Positions 54,446 through 64,000 of a DNA stretch of 64,000 bases are shown here, one piece after another. Every line of letters begins with the position of its first letter. Position 1 is the first letter of the stretch. The notes beneath the pieces are model-generated. The model was not told where the DNA came from and ran no database searches. It saw nothing but the letters and a program-made list of their open reading frames with translations. Position numbers and translations under genes: made by a program. The stretch is from Notamacropus eugenii. Lineage: Eukaryota; Chordata; Mammalia; Diprotodontia; Macropodidae. Where the stretch lies: positions 407,169,239 to 407,233,238 of the forward strand of contig NC_092875.1 of NCBI RefSeq assembly GCF_028372415.1. Reading direction: 5' to 3'.

Positions 54446-54945
54446 GGAATTCTGGAGGTAAAATCTCACAGTTCAAAGTCACTTTTTTCCTTGGCCTGGA
54501 TGTCTAGGAAAATATCTAAGTCAGTCTTTTATTCCTTTCCTGTACCTTCTTGCTTTAATCTCCTTTTTAATCATATCTCTTTTGCTATGCTGTGAGTCAT
54601 TTACAGAGTGGCAGAAATGTAATGTCAAAGGTAAATGTTTTGTCCTTCCCTTTCTTTTCCCTGTCATGTTCTCTTTGTCCTACTGCCTTCATGTGGTCCT
54701 CGAAGAGGACCCTTGAAGTTGGGAGGTTCAGATCTGGCCCAAACCCAGTCTGTTTCATCTCAGCTTAGGGCTCTGCCATCTGAGTTCAGATATCATGTAA
54801 CAGGTGAACTGGGTAGCGGTAGCAGAACCTGCTACACCAGTTTATGATGTGTACTGTTATTTGTATTTAAATAGCCCTTTGAAAACCAATAAATTGATGC
54901 AAAGCCACATTTCCTCATACTCTGACAAATGAACATTTTAAAAAT
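54446..54945. other. No gene found
   Basis: 54640-54840 contains the palindrome 'ggtcctcgaagaggacc', which resembles the tail of an RTE-type element, but the rest does not match. Otherwise unassigned. Confidence 0.35.
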
Positions 54946-55180
54946 AAACAGTGGTACAGCGAATGGAGCACCGGATTTGGAGCTCATAAGACCTGAGCTC
55001 CAATACTCCCTCAGGTACTCACTAGATGTAGACTTTGACCAGATCACTTAACTGCCATGTACCTCAGTTTCCTCACCTGCAAACACCTACCTCATAGCTT
55101 CATTGTGATGATCAAATGAAACGATGAATGTAAAGGACTTTACAAACCTTAAAGCACTATTCACATACTAGCATTATTAT
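54946..55180 (+). mobile_element. CORE-SINE (THER1/MIR type)
   Basis: Head 'cagtggtacagcgaatggag', body 'accagatcacttaactgcca', 'ctcagtttcctcacctgcaa', core 'gatgatcaaatgaaacga'. Confidence 0.72.
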
Positions 55181-55328
55181 GAATTTTTATATTTTTATTT
55201 ATGAATTTATATTTATATATATGAATTTTTGAGACAGCTCAAATGCACAACATCTGAAATGTCTGCAGAGAAAAATAAGCAGCAAAAAGAAAAGACAGAA
55301 AAATCCTAACCTGTCTTGGACAACTGAC

Positions 55329-55437
55329 TCATCAGAGAGGGAATTTGAATGCTGGTCCTCAGACTCCAGAGTCATTTTCTTTCCATCATAACACACTGAT
55401 ATGTATCTCTAAGATGATATAATCAGGAGTTGCCATC
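55329..55437. repeat. Local direct repeat, copy A
   Basis: About 109 bp, roughly 90% identical to 56844-56953 in the same orientation. Starts 'tcatcagagagggaatttga', ends 'gagttgccatc'. Confidence 0.85.
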
Positions 55438-55639
55438 ATTTTAAAAAAAATGAAAAAATTTCCCCTAATACCAAGCACTTATTTTCCTTCCTGCCCTTTA
55501 CTGGCCTCTTCTTTTATATACTTTAAAAATGTCTAATTTCACTGGTGTGGATATTCCTTCTATGGATTCACATCAGAACCCCTCCACACCTTCAAATCTT
55601 GCTTCCCATAAATACTCTACAGAAAGCCAACTCATCATT

Positions 55640-55940
55640 CTAGAGGTCTGATAGGATCCTAGCTTATAGATCTACAATGGCCAGGGGCTTTAGAAGGGAT
55701 TTAGTCCAATCCCTTCACTGTACAGGTAAGAAAATTGAGACCCAGATAAGTTAAATTCAAAGTCACAAAGATACTAAGTAAGAGGCCAGGGACTATAACT
55801 TTTTTTTTTTTTTAAGGCAATCAGGATTAAGTGACTTGTCCCAGGTCACAGCTAGTAAGTATGGGAGATCTGATTAGAACTCAGGTCCTCGTGACTCCAG
55901 GGTCAGTGCTCTCTCCACTGCATCACCTTGCTGCCCCTAT
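55640..55940 (-). mobile_element. Two reversed SINE fragments
   Basis: 55640-55795 is a worn MIR-like piece ('tagtccaatcccttcactgt'). 55815-55940 is a CORE-SINE head ('gtgacttgtcccaggtcaca', ending 'catcaccttgctgcccc'). Confidence 0.58.
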
Positions 55941-56760
55941 AAAACCACTTTTTGAGGAGTCGGTCTACTCATTGGTCACAGAACAGAAATTGAACATTGA
56001 AAGAGTCAATAATTCAGTGTTTGTAGAAAGTCATGAAATTGTAAAATCCTTCTAAGCATCCTCTTCCCCTTCAGCTACTTATGAATTCTTTCCTTCCACT
56101 TTAGTGCAGAAGGAGGCAAGGGGACCACAGAAGTCAGAGGCACATTTTATATTTTTATCTTTTTATCCTGTGCTGCTTTGTTGGGAGAGGGGGGGATGGG
56201 TGGTTGCCAAAATTCTGCTGATGAGCCCTTCTGTCCCCAATAGCCTTGACCCTTCCCGTTCCCCCCCACAATGCCAGATCCACAATCCATTGTCTGGCTT
56301 GAATTTGACATCTTTCCCGCTTTGTAAGACCTGCCAGAGCTTATTATAGAAACTGGGGGTCATATGTGCTTCACAAAGAGGCATCAGCATAGGACTTTAA
56401 TGAAGAATTTTCTTAATACAAAGTTTAAATGAATGAAGAGTGAATCTATATATGCACTCTTTTTTGATGGAGGGCTTGGGGGAGGGATGGCTCAAGTTTT
56501 TCGAGCCTGCTCTTGTTGCCCATCTGGGCACAGCTCATAACCGCTTCATGTGCTAGTCATCAGTCTGTCATAATTGCTTCCAAGCTCTCAGGATAGAGTC
56601 ATCTCTTCAGCTCTGTAATAATCCTTCGTATTTCACTGAGGCATTTTGCAACTGATGAACCTGAGGCATGAAGAAGCCAAGCTTGCATGGCTCATCAGAG
56701 GCAAAGTTAGGAAAATGTATTTTTTGTCTTCTAGCTCATTTTTCTTTATTTCCTATTCAA
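55941..56760. other. No gene found
   Basis: Unassigned DNA. Short reading frames at 56104-56390 on both strands have no recognisable domain. Confidence 0.4.
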
Positions 56761-56843
56761 ATAGAGGTGGCGTAGATGTAGAGTCCATCTAGTCTAACCT
56801 TGTCACTTTACAGATGAGAAACCTGAAGCTCGTGGAGGTTAAG

Positions 56844-56953
56844 TCATCAGAAAGGGAATTTGAATGTTGGCTCTCAGACTCCAAAGAGAATTTTCTTTCC
56901 ATCATAACACAATGATATGTATCTCTAAGATGATACAACCAGTAGTTGCCATC
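56844..56953. repeat. Local direct repeat, copy B
   Basis: Partner of 55329-55437, 1,515 bp downstream. It follows a MIR-like fragment (about 56775-56843). Confidence 0.85.
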
Positions 56954-57190
56954 TACGCTAGGATGCACAGTGGCTAGAATGTTAGACTAGACTCCGTTTG
57001 AAATTCTGCCTCAGATACTTCCTTGAAGCATGACCCTGGGCAAGTCACATAGTTTCTTTTTACCTAAATTTCCTCATTAGTAGAAAATGGGAACAATATT
57101 AGTACCTGCCTCTTAGAGTTGTTGTAAGGATCAAAGGTGATAACACATGTAAAGTGTTCAAGAACTACATAAATTCTAGCTAATAATTAA
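56954..57190 (+). mobile_element. CORE-SINE (THER1/MIR type)
   Basis: Body 'gaccctgggcaagtcacata', core 'ttagagttgttgtaaggatc' and 'aacacatgtaaagtgttcaa'. Confidence 0.68.
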
Positions 57191-57394
57191 ATGACAGCTA
57201 TTGATGTTTGAAATAGGTATTTTGTGCAAATGTGGAAATGGTTATTCTATATATCGCTTTGGACACATACAATTTCAAAATTTTAAAAATTAAAAATAAT
57301 ATAAGTTTACCACATAACTGTAATGGGGAGATAGGTCAATGAGGGCCCAGTCCTTAGAACTTGCAGGATATTCTTGGCCTGTTGCATATCCAAA

Positions 57395-57525
57395 TCAAGT
57401 CAATATGAATTCATTAAGGGTTTACTATATACATTGTACCAAGCAGAGATACAAAGAACTGGGGGAAAAAGAGAGTCCTTGCCCTCAAGGAGTTTATAAT
57501 CTAAAGGAGGAGATAATCATGTAAC
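57395..57525 (+). mobile_element. L2/CORE-type tail fragment
   Basis: Contains 'agggtttactatatacattg' and 'gccctcaaggagtttataat'. Confidence 0.58.
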
Positions 57526-57544
57526 AACTGTTACAAATAAGATT

Positions 57545-58810
57545 TATGCGAGATCTCTCAGCCATGAGAAGGACATCTATTCTTAACCAAACACCAGACA
57601 GAGGCAATTACAGAAGATAAATAGATTATTTTAATTACATGAAACTGAAAGACTTCTGCACAGACACAATTAATACCTGGGATAAGAAGAGAAGTAATGG
57701 AATGGGGAAAAAAAGTATTTGCATCAAATTTCTCTGTTAAGGGTTTGATATTCAAGATATATAAACAATTGGTAAATATATATGTGACTAATAGCCATTC
57801 TCCACTAGATAAATAATCAAAGGATATGAACAAACCATTCTCAAAAGAACTGGAAAAATATTCACAAGCTCTAAATCAGTAATTGTGTGTTTGTCCTTCG
57901 TTGCTGAAGAAGATCATGCCATCAGAGAAATAATGACATGACTTGAACTTGACTTTGTTTTGAGTGAGGGAGGGCTGAAATCAGTAATTATAAGAAAAAT
58001 GAAAATCAAAACAACCCTGAGGACTTACCATATACCCTGCAAATTGTCAAAAATGATAAAAAATCACAATATTCAATGTTGGAGAGGTTGTAGAATGATA
58101 GGCACTCTAATACATTGTTGGTGATGCTGGGAAATGAAACAGCCAGTTTGGAAAATAATTCAGAATTATTCAAATAAACTGACTGAACTATCTATACCCT
58201 TTGAACCAGAGACTCTAGTACTGGGCTAATACCCCAAGGAAGCTATAAATAAAAAGAAAGTATAGCCTATATACTCTAAAATATTTTATTTTAGAGCACT
58301 TTTTGTGATAGCAAAGAATTGAAAACAATATAAATACCCATTGACTGGAGAATGGCTAAAGAAATTGTGGTACATGAATGTAATGGAATATTACTGTGCT
58401 CTAAGAAGTAATGAATGTGATGAATACAGAGAAATGTGAGGAGATCTATATGAAATGATATAGAGCAAAGTAAGCAGAACCAAGAAAACAATAAACACAG
58501 TAACTACAACAATGATAACCACATGCCCAAAGTGAATGCAACAAAACTATAAAGATCAATCATGTATGGAATGAAGAGATATGAGAAAATGCCGCCCAAC
58601 CTACTCCTTCCTGGAGGTCCACAGGTGTTACACATTGCATATGTTTTCAGACTTTTAAAATTTGTTGTTCAGTTATGTTGATATTTTTTCCTCTTAAAAT
58701 GCTATTTGTTATATGGGATGGTTCTCTGGGAGGCTAAGGGGAAAGGATATGGGGGAGGGGTAACAATGATGAAGTGAGAAACAAGACATCAATACAAATT
58801 TATATAAAAA
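57545..58810 (+). mobile_element. L1 LINE, ORF2 end and 3' UTR
   Basis: Order of motifs: 'gaaagacttctgcacagaca', 'aaaggatatgaacaaaccat', 'aatgttggagaggttgtaga', 'atacccattgactggagaat', 'agagcaaagtaagcagaacc', and an A-rich end near 58810. All frames are broken. Interrupted by a short MAR4-like SINE. Confidence 0.72.
57873..57989 (-). mobile_element. MAR4-like SINE, 5'-truncated, with perfect 12-bp target duplication
   Basis: 93 bp (57885-57977). On the minus strand it ends with the RTE-type tail 'cagcaacgaaggacaaacac'. Flanked by 'aaatcagtaatt' at 57873-57884 and 57978-57989, identical. Confidence 0.88.
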
Positions 58811-59124
58811 AGATAAATAGAAGATAATCTCAGAGGGAAGGCATTAACATGAAGAAGAATACAGTCTTCTTGCAGAAGGTGGGATTTTAGATGAGAGTCT
58901 TGAAGGGAGCCAAAAAAGCCAGGAGTCAGGGATGAGGAAGAGGAGAACTCTAGGTATGGGGAAGAACCAGAATCTGGAGAACATCAGCAAGCACTCCATG
59001 TCATTGGATTGTAGAAAAAGTATTTGAAGACTGGAAAGATAAGAAGAGACCAGGTTATGAAGAACTTTAAAAACATTTTATTATATCATATCATATCATA
59101 TCGAGTTCTCTTTATGTTTGATCC
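58811..59124 (+). mobile_element. Ancient L2-like fragment
   Basis: Contains 'cttgcagaaggtgggatttt' and 'gagaccaggttatgaagaac', a combination also seen near 32320-32640. Ends in an (ATATC)n run. Family uncertain. Confidence 0.42.
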
Positions 59125-59302
59125 TAGAGGAAATTAGGTGATTTTATTGTCTCTGTTTTACAGATGAGGAAACTGAGGTAAATAGAGGTACATTGGCTTG
59201 CCCAGGATCACACAGCTAATAAGTGACTGAGGTCAGATTTGAACTTAGATCTTCCTGATTCCAAGTCCAGTGCTCTATCTACTCTACCGCATAGCTGTCT
59301 CT
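59125..59302 (-). mobile_element. CORE-SINE (MIR/THER1 type)
   Basis: Plus strand reads 'cagatgaggaaactgaggta', 'cttgcccaggatcacacagc', 'gatttgaacttagatcttcc' and ends 'ctaccgcatagctgtct'. Confidence 0.72.
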
Positions 59303-59767
59303 ATATTCAAAACATATTCATATTTTTTATAAGCATATACAAAATATGTACAAAGAAAATGTAAGGTGTCTTGAACATTCTGGAATATATGCCAGTGGAA
59401 GAGAAGAGAGAATGAAGGCAGATTTCTCCTCTTTTAAGGATCCATTAAGTCAGAGGCTCTTCATGCTAAGTTCTTTTATTCCAAAGCATCCAACTCCATC
59501 ACTCAGTAGGCAGCGATCAGGCCTAACAATCCATGGAGCGTACTCTAAAAATCCAATTTCTACTACCCTAAGGTAGCATCCCTAAGGTTTCCTTAGACTA
59601 CTGTTATTTCTCTCTACTGATCAAATCAGTCATTTTCTCACTTATAATTTAGACCCAACTTCCTAGGGTCACACAGCCAAGATAGAGTCCGCCATCTTGA
59701 TCTTACCTTCAGGCTTTTCATAATCTCTTTCTCTTCCTTTCTCTCTTCCCCCTTCTATTTCTCTTCT

Positions 59768-59817
<50 letters not shown>

Positions 59818-60619
59818 ATTGCTATCACTATCTACCTCAAGAACTTTCTCTTACTTTCCTGAACAGTGGTTCTTTCATTTTTCTGCCATTCGTAGATGAC
59901 TCTGCATGTAATTAAGGAGGGCTCTAATCCTGGAGTACGAAGACTATATTTAGAAGCTATAGACAGGATGCTTCCTTACAGAATGATTATGCCTAAATTA
60001 ACATGTCCAGTATCCATCTCTTCCCATACTGAACCCTTTAAATAATGGCCCTTTTTTTATTTTACCCTGAATACTTTTAGTGAAAAACATGTCAGTGGGA
60101 TGAGATTACTTTGCTTTAATTGTGCACAAGACCTGAAGCCCTCCTTGTATCAAACACCTGTTTAAACCTCCTTAACTAATGAATATTTTCAATATTTACT
60201 TTGTGATGCTCAACAAACTGCTAGGTGAATTACAAATTGTAAAAGTCCTCAAGTTTATTCATGTCAAGCTGTTCTATTTTGGGTGTAGGAAAACCCCACA
60301 GATTAGTTATTAGGGATTTGGGCAATCAATAGAGTTATAATTAGAAATCACACTTGATAATAGAATGTTGAAAATTCAATTGTTTGTAGGTCATGCCATG
60401 ACTTAAAGTAAACATAGTTCTCTGAGGTTTTTGATAGCTTTGAGCCTTTGTGGAAGACCATTTCCAACTCATAAGAATACAGTTCTGACATATGCCAGGG
60501 TCAAATTATGTTGTTATAGGATGAAATTTAAAATCTCAGATTTGCTTCTCCTTGTTATTTAGTATGCCCCTGGGAAGTCAGTGCCTACAGAGGTAATGCA
60601 AACTGGTTTAAAAAATTAT
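59303..60619. other. No gene found
   Basis: Unassigned AT-rich DNA. A (TC)n run of about 44 bp lies at 59770-59813. Confidence 0.45.
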
Positions 60620-60876
60620 TTGAAATATGCTCAAAGGTCTATAAAAATGTGCATACCCTTTGACCCTGCAAAACCACTTCTAGGGCTAAACCCAATGAGA
60701 TCGTAAAAATGGGGAAAGGACTCACATGTACAAAAATATTTATAGCAGCTTTTTTTTTGTGGTGGCCAAGAACTGGAAACTGAGAGGATGCTCATCAATT
60801 GGGGAATGGCTGAACACATGTTATATGAATACTATTGTGCTACAAGAAATGATGAGCAGGCAAACTTCAGACTACA
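60620..60876 (+). mobile_element. L1 LINE ORF2-end fragment
   Basis: Contains 'gtgcataccctttgaccctg', 'tgtacaaaaatatttatagc' and 'tcatcaattggggaatggct', then is cut by the LTR at about 60876. Confidence 0.78.
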
Positions 60877-61320
60877 CAGGTATTTTACCCAGAGTTCATC
60901 GGAAAATAGCCCATGGAGGTATGGTTTTAGGCCTGAAATGTCACTAAGTCAACTAACAGTCAGGATTAGGTAATACCCAGGTTGTTCTCATCAATGTCTT
61001 GATAGACAAGATAAATGTAAGGGAGTATACATATGTTTAAGTCTATTATACATATAAGTGGCCAGTGAGTAGTAAATATTGTTATGATCCAGTACACAGC
61101 CAGTTCAGTCAGTACACAGCTGGTTCAAGCTAATAAATTCTATAGGTGCAACTAGCTACTATAGCAGGAAGAGAGATCTAGGGCAGGCTATCCTTGGGCT
61201 GGGGAGAAACTGCCTGGGACAGGCTAGGGAGAAATGTGATTTTTAGAGAGAAATGTGATTTTTAGAGAGAAATGTGATTTTAGAATTAGGTCCAAGCACA
61301 GGCAACCAAGTATCCTATCA
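60877..61320 (-). mobile_element. Partial LTR, same family as 13848-14611
   Basis: Fossil LTR fragment of about 444 bp, matching the U3-side part of the solo LTR at 13848-14611; the R-U5 part is absent. On the minus strand it starts TGATAGGATACTTGG, the LTR terminus, directly against the FDX1 pseudogene. No internal retroviral region is attached. Class I-like by family. Confidence 0.75.
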
Positions 61321-61760
61321 CAAAGACAAGGTGACGGGTGGAACAAGTCAATGTTCCTTCACAGGCACCAAACCCATCAAAGTCTAGATTATTATTAGCA
61401 ACATCTACTAGAGTGTCACCAACTTTTCCTTGGATTATTAATTTCTCACCCTCACAGTTGATAAAATTAATAATTTCTTTATCTTCTGAGCTGTACCAGC
61501 TCGGGCCCAAGAAGCTGAAGGCTGGCTAGACCCTGGGCAGGTGATCCCCTGCTTCTGCTCCCAAGGCTGACCTAGCCTCTTGGCTTGGGCTCCATGGAGG
61601 AGGAGGCAGCGCAGGGATGCAGCCCTGAACACTGCTGATGTGGCCAGCAAGAGCTTAATATAGCCCAGAGATGCCATGCCACCTAAGTAATGAATCAGAC
61701 TGTGCCTCCTGCTGCCTCCTGGCTGGACCACTGAGCAGCCCAGGGTGCAGGGTTGTTGAC
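61321..61760 (-). pseudogene. FDX1P: Ferredoxin 1 (adrenodoxin) processed pseudogene, 5' half
   Basis: Minus-strand copy of mitochondrial ferredoxin mRNA with no introns. The presumed start codon is at 61677-61675 (MASLGYIKLLLATSAV, similar to the human LL-AASAV transit peptide). One frameshift near 61500 separates the transit peptide from the mature part, which reads [19 protein letters not shown], then [19 protein letters not shown] and [16 protein letters not shown]. This matches human SSSEDKITVHFINRDGETL and GACEGTLACSTCHLIF. One iron-sulfur ligand Cys is Arg. The sequence stops at 61321, where the LTR begins; the 3' half of the protein (including the last Cys ligand) is not found. Clearly dead. 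Confidence 0.87.
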
Positions 61761-61765
61761 GTACC

Positions 61766-61857
61766 AACTAGAGTAATTTTTTACAGGTATTTGGAAGGGT
61801 TTAGGGGAGAGCTCAAGCAAGTCCTTGCTTTTAGTCTACCATCTTGGTTCCATCCTG
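61766..61857 (-). mobile_element. L1 5' UTR-like fragment
   Basis: On the minus strand: 'aaccaagatggtagactaaa', then 'gacttgcttgagctctcccc' and 'ccaaatacctgtaaaaaa', resembling the start of a marsupial L1. It lies directly upstream of the FDX1 copy in the same orientation. Confidence 0.5.
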
Positions 61858-62814
61858 CCCATATTTTATTACTTTTAAAATAATCTTTATAGTTAAATTT
61901 TTTTGTTTTCATATTACTTCTATTTCTGTACATATCCATTCCGTTCCCCTAGCCACTGAGCTATCCATTACAACTAAGGATTAAAAAAAAAGGGTAAAAA
62001 GCAGTTCATCAGCGCTAATCAACTATTCTAATAATATCTACAGTGTCCCACTTCAAAGAAGGAGGGGGGTACATTTTAAGAGCATGTAATTGAGAAGTAA
62101 AAACATTTCATCAGAATGAAAACAATTAGCAAAAGCGTAGAGAAACTATCTCACACATTTCTGAGTGATAGAAATAGCCTCCAAGATTTATGGTGTGAGG
62201 CACCTTACCTAACTATATCCTCTCCAAATAATGATACATAAGCAATGTGTTTACTTTTACTAGGCCATCCAAAGGACACATGAGTTTGATCTCATAAAAA
62301 TAAAAAAGATTTAAGCGGTAAAATAAGAGACAAAATGTTTCCCAATTCACAAAGGCGGTACAAGCTTCCATAACTCAACATGACACCAGTGGAGAAGAGA
62401 GCACCTGAGATTAAAGAATCTGCAGTAATGAGGACATGTGGTGAGGGCCACTCATACACCCAGTGTACTGTCCTCTGATGGCCATTGGCTAGATTGATTA
62501 ATCTATTGAACTGGAGACCTTCGTGGCTCTGTTCTTTCTGTCATACTAATTTTTGGTGGCTATTTCCATTGAGCTCTGTTAGGTCTCTTTCCTGAGATCA
62601 CAGGTCACTGCTATGACCCACTGCTCTTTGGTTGCTCCCTGCTGCCATCTTGAGAATCACAGTCTCTTTTCCCATATGATGCAGAGATCTATCTTTTCTT
62701 TCACTACAGTTCTAGGGCTAGTTTTAGCTTTTTTGTGCTCCAGGCAGTAATGCTTAAGTATTTCAAAAATGTGACCTTTGAGTTTTTATTTCTCAGTGTA
62801 GCTTCATTTAAACC
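61858..62814. other. No gene found; possible old L1 3' scrap
   Basis: 61870-62060 has a reversed L1/RTE 3' UTR flavour ('agcagttcatcagcgctaat'). The rest, including 62400-62760, is unassigned. Confidence 0.38.
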
Positions 62815-63015
62815 AGGGGAAGGGAGCCTGCAGCCTTAAGGTCACATGTGGCCCTCTGGGTCCTCAAGTGAAGCCCTTTGACTGAATTCAAACTTTGCAG
62901 AACAAATCCCCTTAATAAAAGGATTTGTTCTGTAAAACAGACTCATTCAAAGGGCTGCACCCGAGAATCTAGAAGGCCACATATGGCCTAGAGGCCACAG
63001 GTACCCCATCCTTGC
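62815..63015. mobile_element. Palindromic (foldback) hAT-like MITE
   Basis: About 200 bp in which the left half ('gcagccttaaggtcacatgt', 'ctttgactgaattcaaa') is the imperfect reverse complement of the right half ('ggccacatatggcctagagg'). The centre is a perfect 12-bp hairpin stem (62898-62909 with 62921-62932) around an 11-nt loop. Confidence 0.78.
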
Positions 63016-63529
63016 TAAACTCTCAACTGAGTAACGGTTCAAATTCCTTTTAATTCTTAACATATCCCAGGGTCAGAAGTCTAATTCCCTTTCAAATCAT
63101 GCTGGTGACTCCAATGAGAAAAACTTCAAAAGGAAGGAAAGGGAAATGAGGAAGGAAATTCTTTCTAATCTCTATGATACTTTTTATTGCCATGCAAATC
63201 AACTTGGAAGCCAGATTGGAAGGTTCAGGTGTAGATAGCGTAGCTCATAACCTTTGCTTTACTTTCTATCAACAACCAAATCCCTGTATTTCCAACAGCC
63301 CTACCTTTTACTTTTTCCTCTGGTGCAGATTTATGTTATAAAAATAAAAAAACCCAAATAATTACTATGGTATCCATAATTTGATATCTTTTTACCTTTC
63401 TCTTGTTTAAGATTTTCCATTAAGAAGTTTTTCCTGTCCCTAAAGCATCCCAAATCTACTATGCCTGCCTGTTTCTCATGGTATCTTCTTTGGAAAAGTG
63501 GAAAGTAGAAACTCACCATTTTCTTTCTA
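63016..63529. other. No gene found
   Basis: Unassigned AT-rich DNA. Confidence 0.4.
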
Positions 63530-63716
63530 GAGGCAACTGGTAGTACAGTGGATAGAGTACTAGTTTGCAAGCCAGGAACCCTGGAGTTCAAACCTAACCT
63601 CAGATACTTATTAACTGTGTGACCCTGAACAAGTCACTTAATTTCTGCCTCAGTTTCCCCAACTGTAAATGGAGGTAATAATAGCACCTAGCTTTGCAGG
63701 GTTTGTGAGGATCAAT
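63530..63716 (+). mobile_element. CORE-SINE (THER1/MIR type)
   Basis: Head 'ggcaactggtagtacagtgg', body 'tgtgaccctgaacaagtcac', core 'ggaggtaataatagcaccta' and 'gggtttgtgaggatcaa'. Confidence 0.78.
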
Positions 63717-64000
63717 TTGCTGGCAAGTTGATCTTTGAGACACGAGGATCACCTTCATGCCATGGTGATACATCTGAATGGGATTTTAGTGAGTATCTAT
63801 AGTAGGGCCTTATTAAGTTATTTGCCTTTGATGATCTGTAGGATACAAAGTTCCTGTTGTGCACTCTGCTTCTTGGTTTCCAAGTTGTATAGGACCCAAG
63901 CATGCACTTCACTATAGCATGGAGGTGATGGAGGTATTGGAGGTTCTCCCACCCAAATACACACTCTGACAAGTCCTACCAGTCAGAAAAGCCTTTGAGT
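63717..64000. other. No gene found at window end
   Basis: Unassigned DNA following the SINE; the element's L2-like tail is absent, so a different sequence starts here. Confidence 0.35.

Overview
The window is a piece of a marsupial nuclear genome. The evidence is an AT-rich background full of marsupial-type tRNA-derived SINEs (MAR1/WSINE type), CORE-SINEs (MIR/THER1 type), RTE-tailed SINEs, old L1, CR1/L3-type and RTE LINEs, and two host genes whose proteins align to mammalian cyclin O and multicilin but are clearly diverged. I cannot tell from sequence alone whether it is an American opossum or an Australian species. Repeat family names are from memory of consensus patterns, not a database search.

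Layout. 1-32.9 kb is intergenic: mostly nested transposon remnants with a few unassigned, single-copy-looking stretches. 32.9-36.6 kb holds CCNO (plus strand, 3 coding exons, CpG-island promoter). 36.6-40.8 kb is a short intergenic spacer with ancient SINE scraps. 40.8-50 kb holds MCIDAS (plus strand, 7 coding exons, CpG-island promoter with an E2F-like site, one GC-AG intron, and a second CpG-rich patch in intron 3). 50-64 kb is intergenic again, with a CALM2 processed copy (intact reading frame), a decayed FDX1 processed copy cut by an LTR, and more repeats.

The two genes belong together. In other mammals CCNO and MCIDAS are head-to-tail neighbours. Multicilin (MCIDAS) drives the multiciliated-cell programme with E2F4/5-DP1, and cyclin O acts downstream in centriole amplification. 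The same order and orientation are kept here, about 5 kb apart. I could not find exons of the usual flanking genes (DHX29 upstream, CDC20B with the miR-449 cluster downstream), so they probably lie outside the window.

I see no protein-coding gene other than CCNO and MCIDAS that is likely to be conserved. Other long reading frames are repeat-derived, low complexity, or shadows. No new biological system is convincingly visible. The best leads are the GC-AG intron with an adjacent 97% identical 66-bp tandem duplication in MCIDAS, the intronic CpG island, the open CALM2 retrocopy, and several well-resolved nested insertions with readable target-site duplications.
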